A program made the translations under genes and the position numbers. A stretch of 64,000 nt of DNA, taken from contig CACIRD010000004.1 of NCBI GenBank assembly GCA_902588965.1, forward strand, positions 1 to 64,000. The letters are read 5' to 3'. Source of the stretch: an uncultured Pelagibacteraceae bacterium. Its GTDB lineage: Bacteria; Pseudomonadota; Alphaproteobacteria; Pelagibacterales; Pelagibacteraceae. Shown here in pieces: positions 1-9,538 of the stretch (the first letter of the stretch is position 1; every line of letters begins with the position of its first letter). The notes below the pieces were generated by a model. It did no database searches. It saw only the letters and a list, made by a program, of their open reading frames with translations, and was not told the DNA's origin.

Positions 1-16
1 TAAGTAAATCGTATTA

Positions 17-745
17 ATGAATAAAATTATTATTGAAAATGTTAAAACAATATTTTACGCACTAGTTATAGCAATAGTAATAAGATCATTAATCTTGCAA
101 CCATTTTACATACCCTCGTCTTCAATGGAGCCAAATTTATTAGTTGGGGACAGGCTATTTGTTACTAAATATTCTTATGGATATAGCAAACATTCCTTTC
201 CATTCAGCCCACCCATAATAAAAGGAAGAATTTTTTCTAGTCCACCAAAAAGGGGAGATATAATTGTATTTAAGACTCCCGCCGATAATCGTACTGATTA
301 TATTAAAAGACTAATAGGACTTCCTGGTGATGAAATTGAATTTATTGAAGGAGAACTTTACCTAAATGGTCTTCAAATTTTTAAAAACAAAGTCAAAAAC
401 TCTAGAGAAGTTTTCTGTGGAAACAAAAAAATTGATGTTAACTTTTTTGAGGAAAACTTAGATAATGGTGTAACTTTTGATACTGCATATTTAAAAAATT
501 ATACTTTTCAAAATTCTGATAAATTTATAGTACCCGATAAACATTATTTTTTTTTGGGAGACAACAGAGATTGTTCTAAAGATAGTAGGTTTTTATCAAG
601 CGTTGGTTATGTACATCAAAATAATTTAGTTGGTAAAGCACAATTTATTTTTTTTTCTACAGATGTTAAAAAAGGACGTTTATTTCAAGTTTGGAAGTGG
701 AGATATTTAATTAGATTTGAGAGAATGTTTAAAAAAATAATATAA
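17..745 (+). CDS. lepB: Signal peptidase I
   Basis: Type I signal peptidase, which removes signal peptides from exported proteins on the outer face of the inner membrane. Residues 8-28 form an N-terminal membrane anchor. The catalytic serine lies in PSSSMEP (S36, directly before Met), the general-base lysine in YIKRLIGLPGD (K97), and the late family box reads GDNRDCSKDSR (about 181-191). The 242-aa length is normal for a single-anchor alphaproteobacterial LepB. It is followed 3 bp later by rnc, the usual lepB-rnc order, so the two are probably co-transcribed. Bases 1-16 before it contain only the likely tail of an upstream gene. Identity is firm. Confidence 0.95.
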   Translation: MNKIIIENVKTIFYALVIAIVIRSLILQPFYIPSSSMEPNLLVGDRLFVTKYSYGYSKHSFPFSPPIIKGRIFSSPPKRGDIIVFKTPADNRTDYIKRLIGLPGDEIEFIEGELYLNGLQIFKNKVKNSREVFCGNKKIDVNFFEENLDNGVTFDTAYLKNYTFQNSDKFIVPDKHYFFLGDNRDCSKDSRFLSSVGYVHQNNLVGKAQFIFFSTDVKKGRLFQVWKWRYLIRFERMFKKII

Positions 746-748
746 CAC

Positions 749-1408
749 ATGAATTTAATTAATTTTGAAAAAAAGATTAAAATTTCGTTTAAGAATAAAA
801 AACTTTTACAAAGATCATTAACTCATAAAAGCTATGATAATAAATGTAATAACGAAAAATTAGAATTTTTAGGAGATAGAGTGCTAGGTTTTGTTATAGC
901 TAAAAAACTAATTGAATTATACCCTGACGATAATGAGGGTTTATTAGATAAAAAGTTAGCTCTACTTGTAAATAAAAATACATGTGCAGAAATTGGTTTT
1001 TTCATATGTTTAGAAAAAGTTGTAAAAATACATCCATCCAATTCACAAAAAAAGGTAGAAAATAAAATTATATCAGATGCCTGTGAAGCTCTTATTGGTG
1101 CAATTTTCTTAGACCAAGGCATTAAAATTGTAGAAAACTTTATTTTAAAACTTTGGAAAAACTATTTAATTAAAAATAAGGATGTTAAAAAAGATCCAAA
1201 GACCAGATTGCAAGAATATTCACTTGAAATGTTCAAACAGTTACCTATTTATAAATTAGTACAAAATACTGGACCAAGACACAAACCCTTATTCAAAATC
1301 TCTGTTAAAGTAAAAAATTCAAAAAATTATTTCGGAGAAGGTTTGTCCAAAAAAGATGCTGAACAAACTGCTGCTTTAAAGTTATTAGAAAATTTAAATA
1401 TTTTATGA
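749..1408 (+). CDS. rnc: Ribonuclease III
   Basis: Double-strand-specific endoribonuclease for rRNA and mRNA processing. The RNase III signature NEKLEFLGDRVLG sits at residues 35-47 and carries the catalytic acidic residues (E38, D43). A second acidic helix (ISDACEALIGAIFLD) follows near residue 110. A C-terminal double-stranded-RNA-binding domain occupies about 150-219, starting DPKTRLQEY. The 219-aa length matches the family. The stop codon overlaps the recO start (ATGA), implying translational coupling. The GTPase gene era, which commonly sits between rnc and recO, is not here. Confidence 0.96.
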   Translation: MNLINFEKKIKISFKNKKLLQRSLTHKSYDNKCNNEKLEFLGDRVLGFVIAKKLIELYPDDNEGLLDKKLALLVNKNTCAEIGFFICLEKVVKIHPSNSQKKVENKIISDACEALIGAIFLDQGIKIVENFILKLWKNYLIKNKDVKKDPKTRLQEYSLEMFKQLPIYKLVQNTGPRHKPLFKISVKVKNSKNYFGEGLSKKDAEQTAALKLLENLNIL

Positions 1409-2085
1409 ACTGGGATGACAAAGGTTTTTTATTATCTAAAATAAAATATAGTGAAAATTCTGTTATCGCCGAGTTTTTTACATATGGTCATGGAAAAAGT
1501 ACAGGTATAATCTTTGGAGCCTCTTCTAAAAAAATCAAAAACTATTTACAAATTGGTAATCTTTTTCATATTAACTCTAATTTGAAAAATGAAACAAAAA
1601 TTGGCGCTTTTAAAGTAGAAATAATAAATCCATATACACCATTTTTTTTTAATAATCGTAAAAAATTACATTGTATTATTTCAGCGATGAGTATGATTAA
1701 ACTATTTAGTGCTGAAAATCAAAAAAATGAAAAAGTTTATGAATTAATCATCAAGTTTTTTAATTTTATCAAAAATAGTGATTGGATTAAGAACTATATT
1801 TTGTGGGAACTTGAATTATTAAAATTACTCGGTTATGATTTGGATTTAGCTAAAATAGTAAATAAAGAAATTATAAATAATCAAACTAAATATTTTGTTA
1901 AAAACACCAAAGAAAAAAAAAATGTTCCAAGTTTTCTAATAGAAACAAATTTAGAAAATATTAATACCCAGGAACTATTAAATGGTCTAAATTTAGTAAG
2001 TAATTACATCGAAAAGAATATTTTAAATTCAAATAATATAAGTATCCCTATCTCAAGAATAGATTTTGTTAATCTTTTAAAATGA
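1405..2085 (+). CDS. recO: DNA repair protein RecO
   Basis: RecO family protein (226 aa) of the RecFOR pathway, which loads RecA on SSB-coated single-stranded DNA. It begins with the typical MNWDDKGFLLSKIKYSENS OB-fold start, followed by EFFTYGHGKSTGIIFGA, and has an alpha-helical second half with WELELLKLLGYDLDL. The zinc-binding cysteines found in many RecO proteins are absent from the C-terminal half. It overlaps rnc by 4 bp and runs convergently into hemB with a 9-bp overlap. Identification rests on the N-terminal pattern and the lepB-rnc-recO neighbourhood. Confidence 0.88.
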   Translation: MNWDDKGFLLSKIKYSENSVIAEFFTYGHGKSTGIIFGASSKKIKNYLQIGNLFHINSNLKNETKIGAFKVEIINPYTPFFFNNRKKLHCIISAMSMIKLFSAENQKNEKVYELIIKFFNFIKNSDWIKNYILWELELLKLLGYDLDLAKIVNKEIINNQTKYFVKNTKEKKNVPSFLIETNLENINTQELLNGLNLVSNYIEKNILNSNNISIPISRIDFVNLLK

Positions 2086-3087
2086 ATTTTTTTGGAGTTT
2101 TTTAGCTATTTTTTCAGCAAAGTAAGTTATTATCGCGTTTGAGCCAGCTCTTTTAAAGCTCATTAAAGATTCAAAGATAATCTTTTCGTCAACTAAACCT
2201 TTTTTTATTGAATTAGTTATTAAACTGTATTCACCAGAAACTTGATAGGCAATTACTGGAATTTTAAAGTTTTCTTTAACCGATTTAATGACATCTAAAT
2301 AGGGTAGGCCAGGTTTTACCATAACCATATCAGCTCCTTCTTTAATATCTAAAGCAACTTCTCGTAATGCTTCGTCATTGTTAGAATAATCCATTTGATA
2401 CGTTTTTTTATCTCCTACAAGTAGATTCTTTGAGCCAACTGCATCTCTAAATGGTCCATAAAAACTTGATGCAAATTTAACAGCATATGAAAGTAATTGC
2501 ACATTTTTAAAATTATTTTTATCTAGAGCATTTCTAATAAGTTTTATCCTTCCATCCATCATATCTGACGGTGCAATGATATCGCATCCTGCATTTGCCT
2601 GTGCCAATGATTGTTTAATCAAAATATCTATTGTTTCATCATTTAAAATTTCTCCATTTTTCATTATTCCATCATGACCATGTGACGTATATGGATCTAA
2701 TGCTACATCACACATTACTCCAATTTTGTTGCCATATTTCTTTTTAATGTATGATGTTGTTTTACAAATTAAATTATTTTTATTTAAAGCCTCACTTCCA
2801 TTATAATTTTTCAATTTTTGATTAATGTATGGGAAAAGTGCCACTAGTGGGATTTTTAAATTTACAGCTTTAGAGATAATTTTATCAACACGATCAATCG
2901 AGTATCTATAAATATCAGGCATTGACGCAATAGGTATTTTTTTATTTTTACCCTCAACAATAAAAATCGGTAATATTAAATCATTTGTTGATAAATTATT
3001 TTCTCTAACCAGTCTTCTAGACCACTCATATTTTCTAGTTCTTCTTAATCTCAGAGCAGGATATTTTCCAGTGATAATCATTCTCAA
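2077..3087 (-). CDS. hemB: Delta-aminolevulinic acid dehydratase (porphobilinogen synthase)
   Basis: Condenses two 5-aminolevulinate molecules to porphobilinogen in heme biosynthesis. The two active-site lysines are visible: K204 in YAVKFASSFYGPFR and the Schiff-base K258 in MVMVKPGLPYLD. The metal-site segment reads CDVALDPYTSHGHDG (about 126-140), with aspartates where zinc enzymes have cysteines, so this is the magnesium-type enzyme usual in alphaproteobacteria. Length is 336 aa. The start at 3087 gives MRMIITGKYP; the in-frame ATG two codons later (3081) is equally possible. It is convergent with recO and divergent from the next gene. Confidence 0.96.
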   Translation of the reverse strand: MRMIITGKYPALRLRRTRKYEWSRRLVRENNLSTNDLILPIFIVEGKNKKIPIASMPDIYRYSIDRVDKIISKAVNLKIPLVALFPYINQKLKNYNGSEALNKNNLICKTTSYIKKKYGNKIGVMCDVALDPYTSHGHDGIMKNGEILNDETIDILIKQSLAQANAGCDIIAPSDMMDGRIKLIRNALDKNNFKNVQLLSYAVKFASSFYGPFRDAVGSKNLLVGDKKTYQMDYSNNDEALREVALDIKEGADMVMVKPGLPYLDVIKSVKENFKIPVIAYQVSGEYSLITNSIKKGLVDEKIIFESLMSFKRAGSNAIITYFAEKIAKKLQKNSF

Positions 3088-3156
3088 GTATTTTTATATA
3101 TGCGACAATAGTAATATATAATATAATAGTCTATATGTTAATTAATATGGAATATT

Positions 3157-3747
3157 ATGTCTCTATCAAGTAGCGATTTTCAAAAACAAGACTTAAGATT
3201 TGATATCAAAAAGCTTAAGGAAGCTTGTGATCAAGTTTTAAAAATTAAAGGCTTTGATACGAGTTTGGGTATACCTCATTTTGCGGGTATATCACTGAAC
3301 CAAATTCCTGGTGATCCAGATTCTACCAAGGGAAATAAAGTAAGAGGTGTTTACTGGACTAAGCCTGACTCGTCAGGAAAGGAAGTTTCAAGAGATGTAC
3401 CAATTGACGAAAATAAATATACTGAATTCGTTGAGGATTTTAAACAAACTTATTTTAAGGAAGTTTACGAAGAACTTTCAAAAAGATATAAATTAGGAAG
3501 AGTTAGACTTTTACTTAAAGAACCTAGATCAACTCTAAGTTGGCATAGGGATCCTGAGCCAAGATTGCATATTCCAATCTATACAAATCCAGGAGCAATT
3601 ATGGTAATAGATAAAGCGGCCCAACACATGCCAGCAGATGGATCGGTTTGGGTTACAAATAATTTAAAATATCATAATGCTTTCAACGGCGGTGAGGAAA
3701 ATAGAGTTCATTTAGTTGCGTGTGTTTTAGACTATAAATTCAATTAA
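3157..3747 (+). CDS. Aspartyl/asparaginyl beta-hydroxylase-like oxygenase
   Basis: Predicted double-stranded beta-helix iron/2-oxoglutarate oxygenase of the aspartyl/asparaginyl beta-hydroxylase-like group, 196 aa. The metal triad is consistent with H130 and D132 in TLSWHRDPEPRLHIP and H173 in KYHNAFNGG, and the 2-oxoglutarate-binding arginine with R183 in ENRVHLV. No signal peptide is seen, so it is cytoplasmic. Its substrate cannot be told from sequence. It stands alone between hemB (divergent) and rpiB; a TATAAT hexamer at 3122-3127 could be its -10 element. The fold assignment is fairly safe; a precise function is not. Confidence 0.75.
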   Translation: MSLSSSDFQKQDLRFDIKKLKEACDQVLKIKGFDTSLGIPHFAGISLNQIPGDPDSTKGNKVRGVYWTKPDSSGKEVSRDVPIDENKYTEFVEDFKQTYFKEVYEELSKRYKLGRVRLLLKEPRSTLSWHRDPEPRLHIPIYTNPGAIMVIDKAAQHMPADGSVWVTNNLKYHNAFNGGEENRVHLVACVLDYKFN

Positions 3748-3770
3748 ATATCGTTTATAATAATTTTAAT

Positions 3771-4193
3771 TTGAAAAAAATTTATATTGCCTCTGATCAC
3801 GCAGGATTTAAGTTGAAAGAAAGCATTATTTCTAATTTCTCAAAATCTAAAAAGATAAAAGATCTCGGCCCCACTACTAACACCTCAGTGGATTACCCTG
3901 ATTTCGCAAAAAAACTTGCAAAAAAAGTCGCATCTAACAAAGGTGCTTTCGGCATCTTAGTGTGTGGTTCAGGTATGGGAATGGCAATTGCAGCAAATAA
4001 GACTAAAAATGCTAGAGCAGCATTATGTTACAGCTCAAAAAATACTAAATTATCTAGATTGCATAATAATGCAAATATTATTACATTAGGTGAAAGATTG
4101 ATTAATAAAAAAAAGGCTTTTAATCTTATAAAAATTTTTTTAAGTACAAAATTTGAAAAAGGAAGACATTTAAGAAGGGTTAAAAAAATTTAG
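3771..4193 (+). CDS. rpiB: Ribose-5-phosphate isomerase B
   Basis: RpiB/LacAB-type sugar isomerase (140 aa) interconverting ribose 5-phosphate and ribulose 5-phosphate. It shows the family start [13 protein letters not shown], the active-site loop [14 protein letters not shown] and a C-terminal phosphate-binding RHLRRVKKI tail. The start codon is TTG, chosen because it directly precedes the [11 protein letters not shown] core and no upstream ATG is in frame. Two bases separate it from glyA, the common rpiB-glyA arrangement in alphaproteobacteria. Confidence 0.93.
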   Translation: MKKIYIASDHAGFKLKESIISNFSKSKKIKDLGPTTNTSVDYPDFAKKLAKKVASNKGAFGILVCGSGMGMAIAANKTKNARAALCYSSKNTKLSRLHNNANIITLGERLINKKKAFNLIKIFLSTKFEKGRHLRRVKKI

Positions 4194-4195
4194 TT

Positions 4196-5506
4196 ATGTC
4201 AAGTGAGAATAAATATTTAAACGATCAATACAAAGGTTTTTTTGAAGATAGTTTATCAAAAACCGACCCAGATCTTTATAAGGCTATTAGTGACGAGTTA
4301 AAAAGACAACAACAACATATAGAGTTAATTGCTTCTGAAAATATAGTTTCCCAGGCAGTTCTTGAAGCACAGGGTTCAGTTTTAACAAACAAATACGCCG
4401 AGGGCTATCCTGGCAAAAGATACTATAACGGATGTGACCATGTTGATGTTGCAGAAAATCTTGCCATCGAAAGATTAAAAAAATTGTTTAATTGCAAATA
4501 TGCAAATGCCCAACCTCATTCAGGAGCACAGGCCAATGGTGCAGTTTTTTTAGCTTTACTTAAACCAGGAGATACTTTTATGGGCATGAGTTTGAATTCT
4601 GGTGGTCACATTACACATGGATTAAAAATTTCTATGTCAGGTAAGTGGTTCAATGCAATCGGATACGATGTTGATAAAAAATCTGAGCTTATTGATTATG
4701 ACAATGTTGAAAATCTAGCATTGGAAAATAAACCAAAATTGATAATTGCTGGTGGAAGTGCATATTCAAGAAAAATAGATTTTAAAAGATTTAGAAACAT
4801 TGCTGATAAAGTAGGTGCATATTTAATGGTTGACATGGCTCATTTTTCTGGTTTGGTTGCTGGAAAAGGTTATCCAAATCCATGCGACCATGCACATGTA
4901 GTTACTTCTACTACTCATAAAGTATTTAGAAGTGCTAGAGGGGGAATAATTTTAACTAATCATGAGGATTTAGCAAAAAAATTTAATACTGCAGTTTTTC
5001 CTGGTTACCAAGGAGGCCCATTAATGCACATTATTGCCGCAAAAGCTGCTGGGTTTTTAGAAGCGCTAAGACCTGAGTTTAAACAATATATAAGCGATGT
5101 TATAGCTAATGCAAAAATTTTGTCTGAAACTTTAAAAAATAATGGATTTAAAATTTATTCTGGTGGTACGGATACACACTTAATGCTAGTTGATTTAAGA
5201 CCATTTAATGTAAAAGGGAATCTTGCGGCAGAAAGTTTATGTAGAGCAAATATTACATGTAATAAAAATGGTATTCCATTTGATACCGAAAGCCCAATGA
5301 TAACCTCAGGAATTAGATTAGGATCTCAAGCAGCGACTACTCGTGGTTTCGGATTAACTGAATTTAAGATGGTTGGCGAACTAATTACTAAAACAATTAA
5401 AGGATTATCTGAAAATCAAAACGATAATAGCAAAATTGAAGATGAAGTAAGAAAAGAAGTAGTGGAATTATGTTCAAAATTTCCAATTTATAAACATTTA
5501 AATTAG
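4196..5506 (+). CDS. glyA: Serine hydroxymethyltransferase
   Basis: PLP enzyme converting serine and tetrahydrofolate to glycine and 5,10-methylene-THF, the main one-carbon source. Visible landmarks are [10 protein letters not shown] near the N terminus, [14 protein letters not shown], the PLP-lysine motif [15 protein letters not shown], and [18 protein letters not shown] near the C terminus. At 436 aa it is full length. It is tightly linked to rpiB upstream and nrdR downstream (17-bp gap). No glycine riboswitch fits in the 2-bp gap before it. Confidence 0.97.
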   Translation: MSSENKYLNDQYKGFFEDSLSKTDPDLYKAISDELKRQQQHIELIASENIVSQAVLEAQGSVLTNKYAEGYPGKRYYNGCDHVDVAENLAIERLKKLFNCKYANAQPHSGAQANGAVFLALLKPGDTFMGMSLNSGGHITHGLKISMSGKWFNAIGYDVDKKSELIDYDNVENLALENKPKLIIAGGSAYSRKIDFKRFRNIADKVGAYLMVDMAHFSGLVAGKGYPNPCDHAHVVTSTTHKVFRSARGGIILTNHEDLAKKFNTAVFPGYQGGPLMHIIAAKAAGFLEALRPEFKQYISDVIANAKILSETLKNNGFKIYSGGTDTHLMLVDLRPFNVKGNLAAESLCRANITCNKNGIPFDTESPMITSGIRLGSQAATTRGFGLTEFKMVGELITKTIKGLSENQNDNSKIEDEVRKEVVELCSKFPIYKHLN

Positions 5507-5523
5507 GCAGTGTCAGCAATTAT

Positions 5524-5982
5524 ATGATTTGTCCATGTGAAAAAAAAGGTGAAACATCTGTTGTAGACTCACGACCAACTGAAGACGGTACAGCTATTAG
5601 AAGAAGAAGATTATGTTCATGTGGCGAAAGGTTTACTACATTTGAGAGGATACAATTTAGAGAATTATCTGTTGTTAAAAAAAATGGTAGAAAGTCACCA
5701 TTTGATAGAGATAAACTATCTAAATCAATATATATAGCTTTAAAAAAAAGACCAATAGATACCGAGACTGTTGAAAAGTTTATTACAAAAATATCACGAT
5801 CTCTTGAAGAACTAGGGCAAAGTGATATTTCCTCGTCAACGATTGGAACAATGGTTATGGAGGGTTTAAAAGAATTAGATCCAGTTGCGTATGTTAGATT
5901 TGCTTCTGTGTACAGAAACTTTAGAGAAGAAAAAGATTTCGTTCAATTTGTTGATAAAATTGATGTCTTTAAAAAAAGGTAA
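5524..5982 (+). CDS. nrdR: Transcriptional repressor NrdR
   Basis: ATP-cone and zinc-ribbon repressor of ribonucleotide reductase genes, 152 aa. It has the diagnostic [14 protein letters not shown] and [11 protein letters not shown] segments of the zinc ribbon and an ATP-cone ([20 protein letters not shown] onward). The zinc knuckles are unusual: C3-P-C5 and C31-S-C33, both CxC, where the family usually has CxxC at both. Glycine-serine one-carbon gene glyA lies upstream and ribD downstream, the conserved glyA-nrdR-ribD order. Identity is secure; metal binding would need testing. Confidence 0.95.
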   Translation: MICPCEKKGETSVVDSRPTEDGTAIRRRRLCSCGERFTTFERIQFRELSVVKKNGRKSPFDRDKLSKSIYIALKKRPIDTETVEKFITKISRSLEELGQSDISSSTIGTMVMEGLKELDPVAYVRFASVYRNFREEKDFVQFVDKIDVFKKR

Positions 5983-7060
5983 ATTCACAATATCAGATGT
6001 AAAGTTCATGAAATTTGCTATTAATTTAGCAAAAGATAACAAGGGTTTAACAGGAACAAACCCTTCAGTTGGATGTGTAGTAACTAAAAATAATAATATA
6101 ATTAGTTATGGATCTACAGATATTAAGGGCAGACCACACGCAGAGGTTATCGCATTAAGAAAAAAAGGATTGAACACAAAAGGAGCAACTGTTTATTTAA
6201 CGTTAGAACCATGTACTCATTTTGGCAAAACACCACCATGTACAAATCAACTTATAAAATCTAATATAAAAAAAGTTATTTACTCAATTGAAGATATTGA
6301 TGAGAGAACTTTTAATAAGGCGAAAAAAATACTTAAAAAAAAAAAAATTACTATAAATTCTGGTCTTTTAAAAAATGAGGTTAAAAAATTATATAGAAGT
6401 TATAATTTTGTAAAAAAAAAAGAAATGCCATATATAATAGGTAAATTAGCCTGTTCTTCAAATTTTTTCATCTTTAACAATAGCAATTTTATTACAAATG
6501 AGGAATCAAGAAAAGTTTCACACCTACTGAGATATCAAAATCAGGGAATATTAACAACATATAAGACTATTAATAAAGATAATTCAAAACTTACATGTAG
6601 ATTAAATGGTCTTGAAAAATTTTCACCCAAAAGACTAATTTTAGATAAAAACCTAAAGATTAAAATAAATTCTTTTGTTGTAAAAAATTCTTTAAAAAAC
6701 AAAACTATAATTTTCCACAAATCAAATAATAAAAAAAAAATTAAATTACTTAAGAAAAGTGGTTTAAAATTGATTTATTTTAATAAAACATTAAATAACA
6801 ACTTAAATTTGAGTGAAATCTTAAAAAAAATATATTCCATGGGTATACATACACTACTTGTAGAGGCTGGAAGAACTTTGATTTATGATATGCTTTTGAA
6901 AAATTTATTTAATGAATTTTATCTTTTTCAAGGGCAAATAATTATAAAAAGTAAAAAAAGGGTTAACGTTATAGATATCGTAAGAAAATTAAATAAAAAT
7001 TTTAACAAAAGTCTGGTAGAAACATATCTGGATAAAGATAAATTAATACACTATTACTAA
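5963..7060 (+). CDS. ribD: Riboflavin deaminase/reductase RibD
   Basis: Bifunctional diaminohydroxyphosphoribosylaminopyrimidine deaminase and 5-amino-6-(5-phosphoribosylamino)uracil reductase. The N-terminal deaminase zinc site is H59-A-E61 in [10 protein letters not shown] with C84 and C93 in [13 protein letters not shown]. The C-terminal half is a poorly conserved DHFR-like reductase domain ending in [14 protein letters not shown]. The frame is open from 5885, but the start is placed at 5963 ([10 protein letters not shown]), giving 365 aa and a 20-bp overlap with nrdR; an ATG at 6008 is a shorter alternative. First gene of the riboflavin operon here. Confidence 0.93.
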   Translation: MSLKKGKFTISDVKFMKFAINLAKDNKGLTGTNPSVGCVVTKNNNIISYGSTDIKGRPHAEVIALRKKGLNTKGATVYLTLEPCTHFGKTPPCTNQLIKSNIKKVIYSIEDIDERTFNKAKKILKKKKITINSGLLKNEVKKLYRSYNFVKKKEMPYIIGKLACSSNFFIFNNSNFITNEESRKVSHLLRYQNQGILTTYKTINKDNSKLTCRLNGLEKFSPKRLILDKNLKIKINSFVVKNSLKNKTIIFHKSNNKKKIKLLKKSGLKLIYFNKTLNNNLNLSEILKKIYSMGIHTLLVEAGRTLIYDMLLKNLFNEFYLFQGQIIIKSKKRVNVIDIVRKLNKNFNKSLVETYLDKDKLIHYY

Positions 7061-7062
7061 AA

Positions 7063-7653
7063 ATGTTTAACGGAATAATATTCAACAAGGGTAAAGTTTT
7101 TAAACTTAAAAAACGTTTAAATGGAATAAATTTGTTTATCAAATCTTCAATTAAACTAACAAAAAAAAATCTGGGCATCTCTGTATCATGTGATGGTGTT
7201 TGTTTAACTCTTATATCTGTTAACAAAAATATTTTTGAATTTTATCTATCAAACGAAACATTAAAAAAGTCTAAATTTAATAAAATAAAAATAAACGATA
7301 CTATAAATTTAGAGTTACCTGTTGTATATGGTCAAAAAATTTCTGGTCATATATGCCAGGGTCATGTCGACACAGTTGGCAAACTACTTAAAATTAAAAA
7401 AGTAGATAAATCTCATATTTTAGAATTTAAAGTTGGCAAAAAATTTATTAATCAAATCGTAGAAAAAGCTTCTATTTTAATTAATGGAGTGTCTTTAACT
7501 ATTTCAAGAGTAAAAATTTCTAGCTTTGAAATATGGATAATACCTCATACTTTTAAGCTAACAAATTTATCTAAATTAAAAAAAAATGATTTAGTAAATA
7601 TAGAAATAGATATTTTATCTAAATACGTAAAAAAGTTTGTTTATGAATCATAA
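7063..7653 (+). CDS. ribE: Riboflavin synthase alpha subunit
   Basis: Dismutates two 6,7-dimethyl-8-ribityllumazine molecules to riboflavin. The protein (196 aa) has the expected two lumazine-binding repeats: MFNGIIFNKGKV with SCDGVCLTLI in the first, and GHICQGHVDTVG with LINGVSLTISRV in the second. The repeat structure and length match the family. It starts 2 bp after ribD and overlaps ribB by 17 bp, so expression is coupled. Confidence 0.95.
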   Translation: MFNGIIFNKGKVFKLKKRLNGINLFIKSSIKLTKKNLGISVSCDGVCLTLISVNKNIFEFYLSNETLKKSKFNKIKINDTINLELPVVYGQKISGHICQGHVDTVGKLLKIKKVDKSHILEFKVGKKFINQIVEKASILINGVSLTISRVKISSFEIWIIPHTFKLTNLSKLKKNDLVNIEIDILSKYVKKFVYES

Positions 7654-8746
7654 TAAATTTAGCACAATAGATACTATTATAAGAACAGCCAAAAAAGGTG
7701 ACATGTATATATTAGTTGATGACGAAAATAGAGAAAATGAAGGTGACATCGTTTTTTGTGCGTCTGATGTAAACTCAAACAAAATTAATTTTATGGCAAG
7801 ACATGCTAGAGGTTTAATTTGCTTAACATTAACTAGCAACCAGTCAAAAAGACTTGGTTTAAGTTATATGTCACCTAATAACCAATCAAGAAATCAAACC
7901 GCATTTACAGTTTCTATTGAAGCTAAAAAGGGAATTTCAACAGGTATATCTGCCAGAGATAGAGCGAAAACTATAAAAATAGCAACAAAAAAGAATGTTA
8001 AAAAAAAAGAAATAGTTACACCTGGTCATGTATTTCCAATTATTGCTAAAAAGGGAGGTGTACTTGTAAGAGCTGGTCACACGGAGGCATCAATTGATAT
8101 AGCAAAATTAGCTAAAAAAACACCAGCGGCAGTAATTTGTGAAATAATGAATGAAGATGGGACAATGGCTAAAGGTGAAGAACTTTTCAAGTTTGCGCAT
8201 AAGCATAAACTTAAAATTGCTAAAATTGAGGATCTAATTGCTTATAGATTAAAAAAAGAAAAATTAATAAAACTTAAAAAAACTTCTAGTATAAAAATTT
8301 CTAATAAAAATTATAAAATAAAAGTTTTTGAAAATCTTCTAGATGGTTCAGAACACTTTGCGTTAATTAAAGGATCTCTTAAAAAAGGTATCGTTCCAAG
8401 ATTAAGAGTTATATCGACTAATATAGTTGAAAATTATCTAATAAATCAAAAACTGCCTAATTCTTTTAATAAAACCTTAAACTACTTTAAAAAATTTAAT
8501 AATTGTGTTTTAGTCTTTATCAAAGATTCAAATTTAAAATCTGTATCTCAAACATTAAAGCAATATAAAACTAAAGTTTTTATTAAAAAAGGACAGGATC
8601 AGTTAATCAGAAACTACGGAATAGGTGCACAAATTATTAAATCGTTAAAAATTAAAAATATGATATTAGTTACTAGATCTAAAAAAAAAGTAATTGGATT
8701 AGATGGGTACGGAATTAAAATAATTAAGCAAGAAATTGTTAAATGA
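7637..8746 (+). CDS. ribB: DHBP synthase RibB with degenerate RibA-like C-terminal domain
   Basis: The N-terminal domain (about 1-205) is 3,4-dihydroxy-2-butanone 4-phosphate synthase, converting ribulose 5-phosphate to the four-carbon riboflavin precursor. It shows DDENRENEGDIVF, HARGLICLTLT, GISARDRAKTI and RAGHTEASIDIAKLA. The C-terminal part (about 210-369) resembles GTP cyclohydrolase II only in outline: the zinc cysteines and the GSRRCDCG-type motif are missing, so it should not open GTP. This is the known alphaproteobacterial RibB plus RibA-like arrangement, and true RibA must lie elsewhere. The start may be ATG 7637 or 7643. Confidence 0.92.
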   Translation: MFMNHNKFSTIDTIIRTAKKGDMYILVDDENRENEGDIVFCASDVNSNKINFMARHARGLICLTLTSNQSKRLGLSYMSPNNQSRNQTAFTVSIEAKKGISTGISARDRAKTIKIATKKNVKKKEIVTPGHVFPIIAKKGGVLVRAGHTEASIDIAKLAKKTPAAVICEIMNEDGTMAKGEELFKFAHKHKLKIAKIEDLIAYRLKKEKLIKLKKTSSIKISNKNYKIKVFENLLDGSEHFALIKGSLKKGIVPRLRVISTNIVENYLINQKLPNSFNKTLNYFKKFNNCVLVFIKDSNLKSVSQTLKQYKTKVFIKKGQDQLIRNYGIGAQIIKSLKIKNMILVTRSKKKVIGLDGYGIKIIKQEIVK

Positions 8747-9129
8747 AAAAGAAAAAAATATTAATTGTTAGCGCAAGATATTATGAAGATTTATCTAATA
8801 ATTTAGAATTAAATGCATCATCGTATTTAACTAAGATGAAAAAAAAAATTATTAACGTGCCAGGAATATTTGAAATACCAGTTGTAATATCTAAAAATAT
8901 AAAAAAGTATGATGCTTTTGTTGCATTAGGTGTCGTAATTAAAGGACAGACACCTCATTTTAAATTTATTTCAGAAGCAACAATAAATGCTCTTATGCAA
9001 CTATCAATCGATTATAAAAAACCAATAGGAAATGGAATTATTACATGTTTAAATAAAGAACAAGCTCTAATAAGATCTAAAAAAAAGGGACGAGAGGCTG
9101 TTAGAGCAGTTATCTCTGTCATGTCGTAG
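8743..9129 (+). CDS. ribH: 6,7-dimethyl-8-ribityllumazine synthase
   Basis: Lumazine synthase, condensing the products of the RibB and RibD branches to give the substrate of RibE. Recognised by NVPGIFEIPVVISKNIK, the AFVALGVVIKGQTPHFKFIS active-site stretch and the GNGIITCLNKEQALIRS segment. The 128-aa length is slightly short, with a reduced N terminus. It overlaps the ribB stop by 4 bp (ATGA) and is followed 4 bp later by nusB, the common alphaproteobacterial ribH-nusB pair. Confidence 0.94.
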   Translation: MKKKKILIVSARYYEDLSNNLELNASSYLTKMKKKIINVPGIFEIPVVISKNIKKYDAFVALGVVIKGQTPHFKFISEATINALMQLSIDYKKPIGNGIITCLNKEQALIRSKKKGREAVRAVISVMS

Positions 9130-9133
9130 AAAA

Positions 9134-9538
9134 ATGTCTTTAGAATATTCCCCCAAAAACAACCCAAGAGTTATAGTAATACAAAAACTTTATGGAAAAT
9201 ACTTTAATGAAGACGAAATTTTAACTTTTCCCAAACATAGATTTAAAAAATTTATTAAGGATGTTGTTAATGGTACAGTTGAAAGGAATGAAGTTATAAA
9301 CGAAGAAATAAAAAAGCACTTAGTTGATGATTTAAATATGAAAAATTTGGATAAAGTTTTTCAAGTTATAATCAAAAGCGCTATTTTTGAGTTCTTATAC
9401 AAACCTAAAACTTCATCAAAAATAATTATTAATGAGTATTTAAAAGCATCAAACTTTTTTATTGATGATGAAAAAACAAAGTATTTAAATGCTTTACTAG
9501 ATAAAATATCTAAAAAAATAAGAATTTCTAATGGATGA
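9134..9538 (+). CDS. nusB: Transcription antitermination factor NusB
   Basis: NusB (134 aa) binds BoxA RNA with NusE (S10) and supports rRNA antitermination. It is all-alpha and strongly diverged, but keeps RVIVIQKLYGKYFNED at the N terminus, IKSAIFEFLYKPKTSSKIIINEYLKASNFF in its helical core (shown only in outline here), and the short family length. Position between ribH and thiL is the standard alphaproteobacterial order. It overlaps thiL by 8 bp. Sequence alone would be moderate evidence; order makes it strong. Confidence 0.85.
   Translation: MSLEYSPKNNPRVIVIQKLYGKYFNEDEILTFPKHRFKKFIKDVVNGTVERNEVINEEIKKHLVDDLNMKNLDKVFQVIIKSAIFEFLYKPKTSSKIIINEYLKASNFFIDDEKTKYLNALLDKISKKIRISNG

Noticed and set aside
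5885-5962. Longer RibD start inside nrdR
   Set aside because: The added 26 residues are the nrdR gene read in another frame; the RibD domain begins after 5963.
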